Source: Ceratodon purpureus (lineage: Eukaryota > Streptophyta > Bryopsida > Pseudoditrichales > Ditrichaceae). From it: DNA of 64,000 nt. A model generated the notes under the pieces. The model saw only the letters and a list, made by a program, of their open reading frames with translations. It was not told the origin of the DNA and ran no database searches. This document shows positions 10,936 through 21,032 of the stretch, piece after piece. The stretch's first letter is position 1. Every line of letters starts with the position of its first letter. The position numbers and the translations under genes are program-made. The stretch is taken from contig CM026422.1 of assembly GCA_014871385.1 (NCBI GenBank), positions 17,363,199-17,427,198 on the forward strand, written 5' to 3'.

Positions 10936-12555
10936 ATGGAAACAATGGGGGAGGAAAGAGAGGGCTTCATGGGTGATGAAGAGGTGGTAGTGGAGACACA
11001 AGCAACTATGTGTTCACAGCAAAATACAACACACTATGGCTATGGACAAGGAGAGGAGGAAGAATTGGAGTTTGATGAGCACATGGCACAACTTGAGCAT
11101 GGAGCTAGAACAAGGTACAGAATTTCACAACCTACTCTTCATGTGAATTCCCCAGCTAGTATGGCAAACCAACACATACATGGCAGTGGAGAGAGGGTGA
11201 GAAGGTTAGGATTGAGGAGTTCCATACCTTTGATGAGCCAGAGCACTCAATCTGTAGATTTCAGCAATGAGCTTAGAGGTGCAAGGAGCTTAGAGGGGGT
11301 TAGAAACAGTCCCATAGTCACTCATGAGGGCACATGCACTGCAAGAAAAAGAACAACCAAGAAAAATGGGAACTGGACTAATGCACAATTGAAGAGAGCT
11401 ATGGATTCAATCACTGATGATGGAGTGAAGTTGAAAGAAGCATCAAGGAGGTATGGAATTCCTCCATCTTCACTTAGAAATCATTTATATGGAAAAACAG
11501 TAGGAAGAAAGAGAGGGGTGCAGCCAACCTTGAAAGAAGAGGAGGAGAGCAAATTGGTGGACTATATATTCAAGATGCAAGATTTGGGCCACCCTTTAAC
11601 TCCATTACAATTGAGGTTAAAAGTGGCCCAAGCTACACAATGTAGAGAAACTCCATGGAGTGATGTGGGTCTCCCTGGAAGGAGCTGGCTAAGGTGTTTT
11701 AAGGGAAGACATCCTGAATTAGCAAGTAGAAAGAGTCAACCCCTTGAGGTTGCAAGGGCAAGGGGCTTGTGCTCTACTGCAGTAGCTACACTCTATCACA
11801 ATTTGGAAGGGCTCTACAATACCTTCAAGTACCCACCCTCACACATTTGGAATTGTGATGAGAGTGGGGTCTGTGCTGGAAGAAGTGGAGGTGCCACAGT
11901 TTTAGTTAGAGTGGGATCCAAATCTGTACACACAGTTGAACCAGATCAGAGGGAGCATCTTTCAGTTTTGAGCTGCATCAATGCTGATGGTGGAAAGATC
12001 CCTAATTTCTACATCCTAAAAGGTACTTACTGGAAGGAAAATTTTGTGGAAAACTGTGAGAAGGGGGCTTTGATGGCTATGCAACCTAATGCATGGATGA
12101 CTAGATGGCTCTTTGAGTCATGGATATCACATTTTCTAAAAAAATTGAAGGATGCAGGAAGCATTGGCAAAGAAAATAGGCACTTACTTATATTAGACAG
12201 CCACAATTTGCATGTCACTCTTGAGGTAGTGACTTTGGCCATGAAGGAGGGGCTGGACATACTAACTCTTCTTGCACACACATCACATGCACTCCAACCA
12301 TTAGATGTTTCTTGCTTTAAACCCTTCAAATCTGCCTTTAGACAAAGTAGGGACTCATGGATGCTAGAAAACAAGGGCAAAATGGTTTCAAAACAGGACC
12401 TTTGTGAGTGGACATCACAAGCCTTAGAGAAGTCACTTTCCCCTAAGAATATCAAAGCAGGGTTTAAAAAAACAGGCATTTGGCCTTTAGATGGGCAAGC
12501 AGTCAAAGACAAACTACTTCCTAGTGAAGGTTTTACAGAAGGGATTGAAGCATTA
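10936..12555 (+). pseudogene. Pogo-like transposase, DNA-binding and DDE catalytic part (C-terminus detached)
   Basis: From the ATG at 10936 the frame shows an acidic N-terminus, then a psq/CENP-B type helix-turn-helix (WTNAQLKRAMDSITDDGV, then LKEASRRYGIPPSSLRNHL). A DDE_1 catalytic domain follows. The catalytic triad is visible: Asp in NCDESG (codon 11857-11859), Asp in LLILDSHNLH (12196-12198) and Asp in HALQPLDVSC (12304-12306). The region ends FKKTGIWPLDGQAVKD. The frame then runs directly into MITE B, inserted at a TA at 12554-12555, and stays open inside it to 12987, so the predicted C-terminus is MITE-derived. The family's usual Lys/Glu-rich tail is found 2 kb downstream (14621-15514). 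All three acidic residues are kept, but the gene is disrupted. Confidence 0.9.
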
Positions 12556-12996
12556 GGAGCAGTTTGGGGTCTCCAACGGGCCTTTTCCATGCTTTCCGTG
12601 CCAAAGTTTTGGGCATGCCCGTGCACTTTACCTGCTGGCACCAACTGTGCCAGCAGGTCGCCAAATGCTGCCAGCAGTGCCAGCAGTTGGCATTTGTGGG
12701 GTCCAGCCAATCACTTCCCTTCCCCACCCCACCCCACCCCACCCCCCCATTGGACAATACAAGCAGTAATGACACTGTCACCGACCGTGTGCCCACTGCT
12801 GTCACCCCATTGGACAGTACCGGATCCTGTTGTCAGCGGATCCTCTTGTCAGCGAATCCTGCTGTCAGCGGGGCGAATTTTGTTGTCAGCGGGCAGGATA
12901 TCGACCAATGAGATTTCGAAGAGAAGTGTCAGCGGGCAGGAAGCTCACCTACTCCGGGCTGTCTTACAAGGCCCGTTGGAGACCTGATTTTTCCCC
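12556..12996. mobile_element. MITE B, about 441 bp, inserted into the transposase gene
   Basis: Same family and orientation as MITE A. The left end is GGAGCAGTTTGG then GGTCTCCAACGGGCC; the right end is GGCCCGTTGGAGACC...TTCCCC. TA lies at 12554-12555 and 12997-12998. It contains an extra GTCAGCGGATCCTCTT repeat unit compared with MITE A, which accounts for most of the length difference. Confidence 0.8.
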
Positions 12997-12998
12997 TA

Positions 12999-13092
12999 AT
13001 GAGGGACACCTGGAAGAGGGCGGCAGTGACAGTGACAGTGAAGGCGAGGGGGAGGACGAGTACAGAGCAGTGCAGCCTGCACCAGGTTAGTC
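12999..13092 (+). pseudogene. Short acidic coding-like tail after MITE B
   Basis: A frame reading GHLEEGGSDSDSEGEGEDEY runs into CAG|GTTAGT at 13087, a good splice donor. It could be an internal exon of the transposase gene, but it is one base out of phase with the upstream catalytic frame across the TA. It could equally be part of captured host DNA. No firm assignment is possible. Confidence 0.3.
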
Positions 13093-13269
13093 ACAAAACC
13101 ACTCAGTCTCTGTGACTGATCACTGATCAGCATTAAAAACTAGATCTGAAATCTCAACTTGAAGACTCTCTTCACGCTGTTCATGCATTCTCAATTAATT
13201 TAACATCAACTACACTAGCACTGCAACTGTAAAGTAGTGAGCGAAATTATGAGCGATAAGAATTCCGAC

Positions 13270-13560
13270 CTGGATTCCTGCCTCTCGAGTCCGCACATCT
13301 CGACACTTCAGTCCTAGGTTGTCCATGCGTGCCAATGCTAGCTCCATTTCGAACCCATTTGCAGTGACCCGGCGAATGTCATAAATGCGTGCATATTGAT
13401 CAGCACCTCCCACTGCGAAGTGGTTGAAGTTTCTCAGGTTCATGACAATGGCATTTAGCCGGACCACCCTTGACCGGCTTGGTTTGCCACTGCTGGATCG
13501 AAACTGATGCGCATTTCCATTTGCGCAGGCCGCTTCGGTACCTTCAGGTGAACAGAGGGT
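13270..13560 (-). pseudogene. Captured DCAF8-like WD40 gene fragment
   Basis: On the minus strand a frame runs through [20 protein letters not shown] and [14 protein letters not shown]. This is the characteristic WD40 blade of DCAF8/WDTC1-type substrate receptors of CUL4-DDB1 ubiquitin ligases (compare the general pattern NAIxxxPRNPNYFAVGGxDEYARxYDIR). It opens after an acceptor-like region near 13560. It appears to end at CAG|GTCGGA near 13270. Only one blade is recognisable, and it lies inside the pogo element on the strand opposite the transposase. It is most simply a gene fragment picked up by the transposon or brought by a nested insertion. Confidence 0.65.
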
Positions 13561-14617
13561 TGGGTTATGCTCGTCTTATGTTTGTTGTTGTTGGTTTTCC
13601 TTGTGGTATTGCATTGGTCTTAATGTTCATGGAGTTGTTGCGAAATTGCGTTGGTGATGAGATAGAATTGCGATGTGTTTTCAGGATGTCCAGTGACGCT
13701 CCTGCCAGAGCAGGTTTCTTCCATAGCCCAGTCGTGCAGTAATATTACTGCAAAAAGACAAAAAGACAAGTGACGTTTACTTAGTTAAGGAATGGCAGAT
13801 TCGGAGTAGAGAAATGAGGTGAAAAACCTCTTGACAAAGGCGTAGAATTCTTAAGCTGCAGATTCACAGAGATGAAAGAAATAGGAAACAGGGCCAGTTT
13901 CAAAACTGTTTTCAAAGATGTAAACAGCGTAGGTCCCAGACCTCACTTTCGGCAGTTGTCAAAGTGTGGCGCTGAAGTTCTGTCGTCATTGCACTTCCGA
14001 CTGGCTCATCGCCACCACGCTTCAAACACAGTAGTTAGATGGTCGTCGAAAGTGAGGTTTCAAAGCCTGCGTAGAATCGAACTCAAAAATAAGAAAAACA
14101 TCGCAGTTAAAACATGAAGTCATTACGAACTGATGGCTCGTGTGTGACTGCAGGTGGTGGCAGCTTCGAACATAGCAGTTGCGGCAATGTACCTAGTAAG
14201 CTCTCGAAATCCAGCCACAAATCTGTAGCAAAACGTGGGATATGAAAAAATGTGATATTACTATGACTGCACATGTGATAACAACTTCCACAAACTTGAT
14301 AGATAGTTGACATGATAAAAAACAACGAGTATAAGATCAACCATGTAAGTTAGTAATACACTTCTGTATCAACGTCGAACAATTTATACAGATGTCACTT
14401 CGGTCAGCAAGACAAGGGTGTGTAGAGTGTCGATATGTTCACATAAAACAGCTAACAACTGTAAATGATGCGCAGGAGGGAGCAGCGACTCACTTGCTTT
14501 CGAGGGGATCGGCTCTGCAGGTAAGATCCCAAACCCGACTGCCTCGACTAAAAGGATAGGTGAAAATAAACAGTTGCTTTACTTAAAAAAAAATAGATCT
14601 GAGGATGTTGCGTTTCT
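13561..14617. other. Unassigned DNA inside the pogo element
   Basis: Open frames here are short and unrecognised on both strands. It may hold further exons or introns of the captured WD40 gene, or an intron of the transposase gene. The acceptor-like GGGGTGCAG at 14633 immediately precedes the transposase tail. Confidence 0.4.
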
Positions 14618-14620
14618 GTG

Positions 14621-15514
14621 CGGTGGGGTGCAGAGGAGGCCGCAAGTGTTGAAATTTCACATGGGATACTTGGGAATGAAAGTGCGCACCTGCAAGCCAC
14701 AAGTACACATTTTTATGTAGATGTTCCCAATTCACATGAGAGCAACTACGAGAGTTGTGATCAACATGTGAGCATGGATCCTACTCTCAGAGAAGAGATA
14801 GAGAGGAACAACGAAGAGGGTATAAGTAAGTTTTTATGTTTGCCGGAATAAATTCCAGCAAAGAAGAGAAAACGTCAACAACCACTCTTAGATTACACAA
14901 ATAGCAGAATTCTAACATCAGAAGACTATGTGAAGGGATAAGAGGCCCTCTTAGCTCAAAAAGAGGCAGCTGCAGCTGCTGTCAAGAAAAAAAACGAGGA
15001 TAAGGAGGCTTTAAAAGAACAAAGAAAAATTGCAAAGGAGCAGCAACAAAAGGAGAAGGAAGAGCGGGTGGACAACGGCCAAGTGCCGTTTGTGCATTCG
15101 CATGCAAGGCCGAGCAGTGCAAGTCCACAACTCCGGCGACCAACTCCGGAGCTGTTGGGAGACCGAGGATTCCCTAGGTCAGAGGGGCTGTGGGGCTTCC
15201 CAGCCTCCGAGCCTCCTCTGCCCGCGGGAGGCCCCATCGGCTTCACCCCCTCTGTCGTACAAGCTGTCCCCCGTCGATGGGGAAGACCTGCTCCTTCACG
15301 TGCTCCACCTCCTTCCTTGCATCAAGATGCACATGTGTCGAACATGAACTACCTACAAGCAATTCAGGGTCTTCAAACGGGTTTCTACAACCCACATTCA
15401 AGAAGCAACTTCTACCCTCACCAAGGTCACACACGCAATCTACAAGGTGACGAGCCAAGGACTAGAATGGGAGAGCTCAGTGAAGGGGAGGGGCACCAAA
15501 CGGATGCTTGGTGA
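14621..15514 (+). pseudogene. Detached C-terminal region of the pogo-like transposase
   Basis: One frame runs from about 14621 to TGA at 15512-15514 with two in-frame stops (TAA at 14849-14851 and TAA at about 14939-14941). It encodes a Ser/His-rich linker, a PTLREEIERNNEEGISKFL segment, then AKKRKRQQPLLDY followed by TNSRILTSEDYV. A long Ala/Lys/Glu/Gln coiled-coil-like stretch comes next. This pattern is typical of the C-terminal tail of pogo-type transposases. It continues into a Pro-rich tail. The tail lies about 2.1 kb from the catalytic part, with MITE B and the WD40 fragment between them. Confidence 0.75.
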
Positions 15515-16186
15515 GGGTAGTGAGGAAGAGAGCACGGAAGAGAGCACTGCGGGGAAAGGCGGGAGTAAGGCTCAGGGCAGTGATTGCAGGTAGTGAACGT
15601 TGGCGCGAGGATAGGCTGTGTTGGCTCGGAATTGGCAGTGGCAGTGACTGTTGAGGGGCCCCGCATAACGTGGATCTGGGTGAAGAGTGGGACATCGTTG
15701 TGCACAGCTGGGGTTGGTTCTCAGAGTCGCGCTGGACGGCCAAAAGGAGGAGAGCATTTGGATTTTTTGTTTGCATGTCAGGATTAGCCACTGATGGGTT
15801 GGTTCGCCAAGCAAGAGGGTCGGTTTTTGATATCTTGGGGTTTATTTTAGCATGCTTTGTGAGATAGGCACTGCACCTCTACATGGACAGCTTGTGCACT
15901 CTTTTGGATCATAATTCACTCTTTTTTGGGTTGATTCTTCCTGACTTACTGCATACTTTCTGGAAACCATCCTCCCGATTAAGACTGCACTCTAAGCACG
16001 GGTAGTGGCCACTCTAGGACCGCACTCTTAATAATTCATATTAAATTCAATACATATTGAAAAATTGTTTTTTTTTTAAGATGGTTTTCCTTCAACTATG
16101 CAGACCCTACAAAAATTCTAGCTTTTTTCTACCACTGTTTTAAGTGGCCAAACCTGAAATTCAGACAGTTTCGGAGCGCATTACCT
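15515..16186. other. Right non-coding part of the pogo element
   Basis: No coding frame is supported. The terminal 13 bases form the right inverted repeat (GAGCGCATTACCT). Confidence 0.6.
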
Positions 16187-17256
16187 TATGCCTCAAGAGG
16201 TCTATGTAACAACAATGACTCAAAGATGTATGTAGGGTGTTGGCAAGCTACACCGAGTACACTTTGGGCAGATTTAAGAAGTACTTCCCGTGTACATTTC
16301 TACCCAGATGTACTTGATGTACTTTTTTCGGATAATCTGAGCCGTCCATATCATCACTGCGTGCCACCGGCACCCAAGCTCATATCGACCAATGAGAAAG
16401 CATAAGACCGGTGGTTGTAGGTACCTCGATTGGGTGGTACCTGCCGTAGCCGGTAGTCTTCGTCTCGCACTTCCAACGTCACTTTGTCTCGTTCACTGGT
16501 CGATGTTTGCTCGTCTCGGTGTTGTTGTCTCTCTCGTTGGTGTGTTGTGGTTTTGCATCATAGTTAAAACTTTGGAGTTTGGAGAGGAGTCAATGTGTTA
16601 TTTGTTTTACGTTGGTTCAGATAGAGGGTTAGAGTTTTTAGGGTGAGATAGAGAGATAGAGAGTCAGAGGGTTTGTGTGTGAGATACTTGTGATGAGCTT
16701 AGGGTTGAGTTTGCTATCGTAGTTTTTGGTATTTTTGCTATCGTTTCGCTAGTTCAGATGGGGATTGAGGGTTTTGCTTCAAAGGATTAGAAAGTAATGT
16801 GGCTCCGAGGTTTCAGTTTGTAGCGACTATTTCGGATATGGTTTCTCTGCTGGTCGAGGTTTTAAGTTGGGTTTTAGTTTTCAAGGTTTTGCTTCAAGTA
16901 GGTTTTTGTTGCGGTTTAGTTTGTTTAGGGTGTCTCGCAATGTCTAGGAGGTCTAAGTCCGGGGGGGGGGAGAAGGACTAAAAGCAAGTTCTCGGGATGG
17001 AAAGGTTAAGTCGGGAGTTGATGCTGGATCTGGAATGGGAGTTAAAATCGGGAAGACTAGGTCCGGTGGGAGCGAGGTGGTAGGGGTTTCGGTGAAGGAG
17101 GAGGAGCGTTTTCTAGAGGTCGGTGATTTGGAGGAGTTGATAGCGAGTTTGAAATCCCCTCCAGATTTGCTAACTTGGGAGGACTTCCGCGATAGATATG
17201 CTTTGGAGTACAACCCTAACTCTATCAACCCGCATCGCTGTCGCAAAGATAACGAA
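16187..17256. other. Shared RBCS-unit spacer with a small conserved ORF
   Basis: This stretch is repeated at 30536-31606. It contains a small plus-strand frame, MSRRSKSGGG... from 16941, followed after a G-run by a shifted frame with KEEERFLEVGDLEELIASL and PPDLLTWEDFRDRYAL, ending near 17283. In copy 2 the same two frames also disagree across the G-run (31268-31633). The amino-acid pattern looks genuine (acidic, helical), but no family is recognised. It may be the decayed first exon of an unknown or retroelement gene. Confidence 0.4.
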
Positions 17257-18229
17257 CACTACAACAAATCCAGCCCAATGTGACTAGTTGTAAACCGGCC
17301 CATGTGACCGCCTAGTCACATCAGTCATTAGTTTAGTCAAAATTCAGTCACAACAGAGTCCAGTCATGGACTAGTCATGGACGAGTTATATACCTGGTCA
17401 TTTTTTTGAGGACCTGGACGGGAACGTCTTCAGGAACAGGCCATATGTTCCCCGGCGCTGTTCCCATAGTCATGCTTTGAGTGCTTACTATCTGGAGTCA
17501 TACTAACATAGTCATATGGTTTTAGTATTAGAATCTTCTATGACTGTGTTTTGTAACATATTTCATTTGAGTGACTACATGTCGTCATGGAGTCATTCAT
17601 CTCACTAATCGTAGTCATTTATTTCAATCAAGTGACTCGACAAAATTTTCTACTCGAGGCCTCAATGGGTTAGTGCTGTAAAGTTGGGGTAGGTCCATCA
17701 TCTTCATTTGCAGGTACATACTAGACATATATATTCACAGAATTACATTCACTAGATATCTAGAATACAATTCTAAAAAAAGAATACATGTTTGCATGAG
17801 ATGCACCAAATATTATGACTCCACTTTGTCTACCTTCCTACTTAGGGTTTCCAGATGCATGAAGATTGCTTGTACTATTAATCATGCTATAAATTTCCAT
17901 CGCCGACAATTGAACCTTTATTAATTGCCTCTCCATATCATTTTGAGCAGTTACACTGATTGCCAACAGAATGTAGTCATGTTGAGAGTCATATAGACAG
18001 TTTCCTTTACTTATATTGGTCATTGGTTTGTGTATGGCTCCATGTCGTAATAACTTTGATCTGGGTGACTATGTGTAGTCATGTAGTCATTACCTTGACT
18101 AATAACAGTCATATATTTTTATTCGGGACATTACACTGTGAACACTTAAAAAAATCAATTAGTGCCAAAATCTACATAGTGTGATATATAATTTTTAATT
18201 TATGAAACTAGTGCTCTTATCTTTTTGTA
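17257..18229. mobile_element. Putative non-autonomous CACTA-like element, copy 1
   Basis: The left end reads CACTACAACAAATCC, the canonical CACTA terminus. The right end reads TTTTTGTAGA, a degenerate complement. The interior is packed with TGACTA/TAGTCA motifs in both orientations (at least fifteen), a pattern typical of CACTA subterminal repeats. It has no transposase. Its right end coincides with the breakpoint of the RBCS tandem repeat. The same element is at 31607-32579. A 3-base target duplication could not be confirmed, so the superfamily is tentative. Confidence 0.5.
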
Positions 18230-18260
18230 GACCTTACCTTGAAAAGTCCTCACATTGAAA

Positions 18261-18369
18261 ATTACGGACTAGGTAACCAGTGGGACAAGGAGGGTTACGG
18301 GATGAAGCCGAGTCCGGTGGTCGAGGCTCATCCGTAACCCTCCTCGTCCCCCTGGTTACCGTACGTAAT
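18261..18369. repeat. Left-terminal palindrome of the recombinase element
   Basis: The outer parts ATTACG..GGTAACC and GGTTACC..CGTAAT pair. The inner arms GGTAACCAGTGGGACAAGG and onwards pair with the complementary strand ending CCCCCTGGTTACC, with only two mismatches in 29 bases. An inner GATGAAGCC/GGCTCATC pair extends the stem. The whole sequence can fold into a near-continuous cruciform arm. It begins on the target ATTAC. Confidence 0.85.
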
Positions 18370-18397
18370 TATCGGTCGTTGGACGGATTCGCTGCTT

Positions 18398-18490
18398 TTC
18401 GTTCGCCTCGGGTGTATTGATTCGCTTGGGTGTATTGATTTGCTTTGGTGTATCGATACGCTTCAGTGTATTGATTCGCTTGCATTAGTT
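18398..18490. repeat. 19-base tandem array near the left end of the recombinase element
   Basis: Four to five imperfect copies of GGTGTATTGATTCGCTTG occur in tandem. Position and length are suggestive of subterminal recombinase binding sites, by inference only. Confidence 0.6.
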
Positions 18491-19399
18491 CAGATGCATG
18501 ATCGGAAATTTGTGACCGGTTTGTTTCAGTTTTGCACATCGTTGGTATATTGTATTACATGCTGATACGACTTAGCAACGCATGGAGGAGTCCAATATCC
18601 AATATAAGTCCTTTCTAATTAAATTTGGTGTTAAAAACCAAGTGGTCTAGAATACACCACTGTGATATCATCTTCAAAGCCATGGTTACGTTTTTCACAC
18701 CGCACTTGATCGACCACTTAGAAGTTAGCCTGACACAACTGAGTCTCTGACACTTGCAAGTCTAACCTGACTTGTGACCTGAGTAGCGATAGACGTAAGC
18801 GGTAGACGTTTTGTGCAGATGCACTTAGCACGCCTGACTATAATGCCGGTAAATAAGAAAAAACCAAACCCCATCTTCCAAGCACAGTGTGGTAAGTAAG
18901 GCTCGTTTCGATTCCAAAGTTTCGGAAAGTTTTGCAACGTCTCAAAAGAATGAAATGCGTAATACTCTAGTTTCGAAACTGATACGAAAGGAATACGAAA
19001 CGGACCGAATCCTGTTTGAATAAGTAAACTTCAAGATTTCCTGTCTCAAACTATAGGACAGTGGGATATTTAGTTTGCTAAAGAAAGCTTCAACCAAATC
19101 CACGAAACTACTTTGTAAATGTATGTCTTTCTTCAGAGACAGTGTCTTCTGACATCCAGTCCTGCAAGAAAGAGCAAAGGACGTTCAGAAATCTTGTCAT
19201 GCTGCAAACCTAAGAGTGGATTCGACAGCAGAACCACCCTCGTTAATAACTTTTGCAAGAGAGTAATAAAGTGCAAGGGGGCTATACCATTCTGTGGGTA
19301 CTAGTTATATGCACTCTGATAGACTACGACAACCTATAACATGGTGATCATGCTATTCATGCAAAAGATAGCATCTGAAAACGCAATTTACATACCTCT
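18491..19399. other. Element left arm, non-coding
   Basis: Only short, unconvincing frames are seen. It is probably the 3' region of the minus-strand gene at 19400-19999. Confidence 0.4.
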
Positions 19400-19999
19400 T
19401 TAGTGTTTCATCTTCTTTGCCTTGCGCTTAGCAATCATCTCTGCCTTGCGCTTAACAATCATCTTGTCATTGTCGTAGTTGTCCAAGTCGTCATCTTCAT
19501 CTTCATCCTCTGTCTGTGTGGCAGTGGATAACTTGATGTAAGCTTTCTTTTTTTCCTCTGCCTCTGTCTCCATCAGCAGGTTCTTGATAGAAATGATCTG
19601 ATTCTTGATGTAAGTGAGTTGGTTCTTCTTATTCCTTGGAGGGTGCATCACCCCAGTTGCATTTGCAACGGCCACAAATTGCCTCAAAGCTATGGAATTC
19701 CAAGTTCCATCCCATCCTTCAGAAACCATCCCCGAAACTTTGTCAAATGCAGGTACTTCATACTTTGTTGTCTCTTGAAATTTGGCCAGATCCTTCAGCC
19801 AATGTCGTAGGCATGGCAGCTTGACAGGTGCATCTTTCATGAATTGAAACTCATTCCCTCTCCTTGATGCTGAATCTTTCCAGACTGGAAGCTCTGGTTG
19901 CTCGCAGTCTCCATTGAAGACCACTTCGGGTTCCTCTTGGGAGGTTGAACCGTCCTCAATCTTCATCTTCCCCTTCTTGATGATCGGATCCTGTTCCAT
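19400..19999 (-). CDS. Element-encoded hypothetical protein, 199 aa
   Basis: An uninterrupted minus-strand frame from ATG at 19999 to TAA at 19400. The N-terminus is charged. The middle has LRHWLKDLAKFQ, SEGWDGTWNSIALRQFVAVA and PPRNKKNQLTYIKNQI, a mixed helical segment that could bind DNA. The C-terminus has an acidic DEDEDDDLDNYDND run followed by a strongly basic KRKAEMIAKRKAKKMKH end, a likely nuclear localisation signal. The ATG is two bases after an acceptor (TTACAG). The upstream leader exon (about 20127-20162) is the mirror copy of the recombinase leader exon, so the two genes probably share regulatory sequence. The family is not recognised. Confidence 0.65.
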   Translation of the reverse strand: MEQDPIIKKGKMKIEDGSTSQEEPEVVFNGDCEQPELPVWKDSASRRGNEFQFMKDAPVKLPCLRHWLKDLAKFQETTKYEVPAFDKVSGMVSEGWDGTWNSIALRQFVAVANATGVMHPPRNKKNQLTYIKNQIISIKNLLMETEAEEKKKAYIKLSTATQTEDEDEDDDLDNYDNDKMIVKRKAEMIAKRKAKKMKH

Positions 20000-20052
20000 A
20001 CCTGTAACATGTAGGAAAAAAAATTCAAAAAAATATTAGAAAATTCTATTCA

Positions 20053-20318
20053 TTAACATAAACAGTGAAAACATTTGAAACAAATGACACAAGCGAAATC
20101 AATTGAAATGAAGTGGAATCGGTGGCTCACCTCTTGTTGCGATCGATCCAGTAGATCCTCCCAAACCTGCAAAACCCGATCTCAACATAGAGCAGCAGAA
20201 TCAGCAAAGCCATCGAATGCGAATAACAGACAAAAACAAATATCATATTCCTACAACACGATCTAAAAACAACAAGATAAAAACAACGTAGAAGGTGCAC
20301 TATCCAAAGGTTTGGAAC
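20053..20318. repeat. Inverted repeat, left arm, with leader exon of the minus-strand gene
   Basis: This arm is the near-perfect reverse complement of 22578-22861, apart from one gap of about 18 bases and a few substitutions. It carries acceptor, leader exon (TTTGCAG|GTTTGG..., ...CAACAAGAG|GTGAGCC) and the following intron, oriented towards the minus-strand ORF. Confidence 0.9.
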
Positions 20319-21032
20319 AACATGAACATCATCAAAGACATATTATGGTAACAGTTGATTAAGAAAGTTTGAGGAAACAAACCTGACACGATGCAAGAAT
20401 CAGACCCCTTTGGCCTGCAACGCCAACACAGAGGAATGGCAACAGTGAGTTACCAGAAACAGACAGTAATTCATTAACTTGACCTTATTGAACTCAATGT
20501 AACACGTATGGCAAGGTGAGACTAGTGTACAAAACGTAGGACAAGTACCTTAATTGTTAAAAGCAAAATAGCAAAATAGAGTAAGGTTTAATGTGTATAA
20601 CCTTCGTAAGTACTACGACATGAATGGTTGTACGCGATAAACACAAAGTGCTACTTCAGAAATGCTTCATCTGAAGGATGCAGTCGACTTCCCGAATATG
20701 CGAGAGAAACTTGTTCCCGAGACCCTACATGTCCCGTGCACATCACATGTGAGAATACATTAACTACATTGGTCAATTAAATAATGAAACTAAGTACTAC
20801 TAAATTTTGCAATTGCCCCAACATCCCGATCAAATTGTACAAAGACCAAACATTAGCATTGAGTACTGAGCAAAGATCAGCTCTGAAAAACGCATCACCT
20901 ATTTGCAACTCAAAAAAACACATGAACACTTCATTGCTGCAGTAAGCCTGTTCAACGATAACGACATATAGACATAAAACATAATATGGATGAGACCATC
21001 TGTAAAGTATAAATACAATAAACAAACCTCTC
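20319..21032. other. Spacer between the inverted arms, left part
   Basis: No supported gene. AT-rich, with short frames only. It presumably contains upstream leader and promoter of the minus-strand gene and the intron following the YchF-like exon. Confidence 0.4.

Larger units (their letters stand above)
10050..16186 (+). mobile_element. Pogo-type (Tc1/mariner superfamily) transposon, 6.1 kb, with defined ends
   Basis: The element starts AGGTAATGCGCTC and ends GAGCGCATTACCT, a perfect 13 bp terminal inverted repeat with weaker similarity for about ten more bases. It is flanked by TA on both sides (10048-10049 and 16187-16188). The matching position in repeat copy 2 (about 30535) reads GAAATATGCC, one TA with no insert. 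This is the empty site and proves the boundaries. Contents: three AAAACCGTCC subterminal motifs, MITE A, the transposase N-terminal and catalytic region, MITE B, a WD40-like fragment on the opposite strand, and the detached transposase C-terminal region. At 6.1 kb it is long for this superfamily because of nested DNA. Confidence 0.93.
6317..18229. repeat. RBCS tandem repeat, copy 1 (interrupted by the pogo element)
   Basis: This unit starts at GACCTTACC just downstream of the DUF1677 gene and ends where the same sequence recurs at 18230. It is nearly identical to 26831-32579 once the 6137-base insertion at 10050-16186 and one TA are removed; that leaves about 5.77 kb, against about 5.79 kb for copy 2. 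Contents in order: an RBCS 3' region, RBCS on the minus strand, its upstream region, a non-coding stretch with a small ORF, and a CACTA-like element. Confidence 0.9.

Noticed and set aside
10382-12996. LTR retrotransposon with 430 bp terminal repeats around the DDE ORF
   Set aside because: The repeats have internal inverted ends and TA flanks, no TG..CA ends, no primer-binding site and no reverse transcriptase. Two MITE insertions explain them better.
18398-18490. CRISPR-like spaced repeats
   Set aside because: The units are contiguous and imperfect, without unique spacers, in a plant nuclear context.
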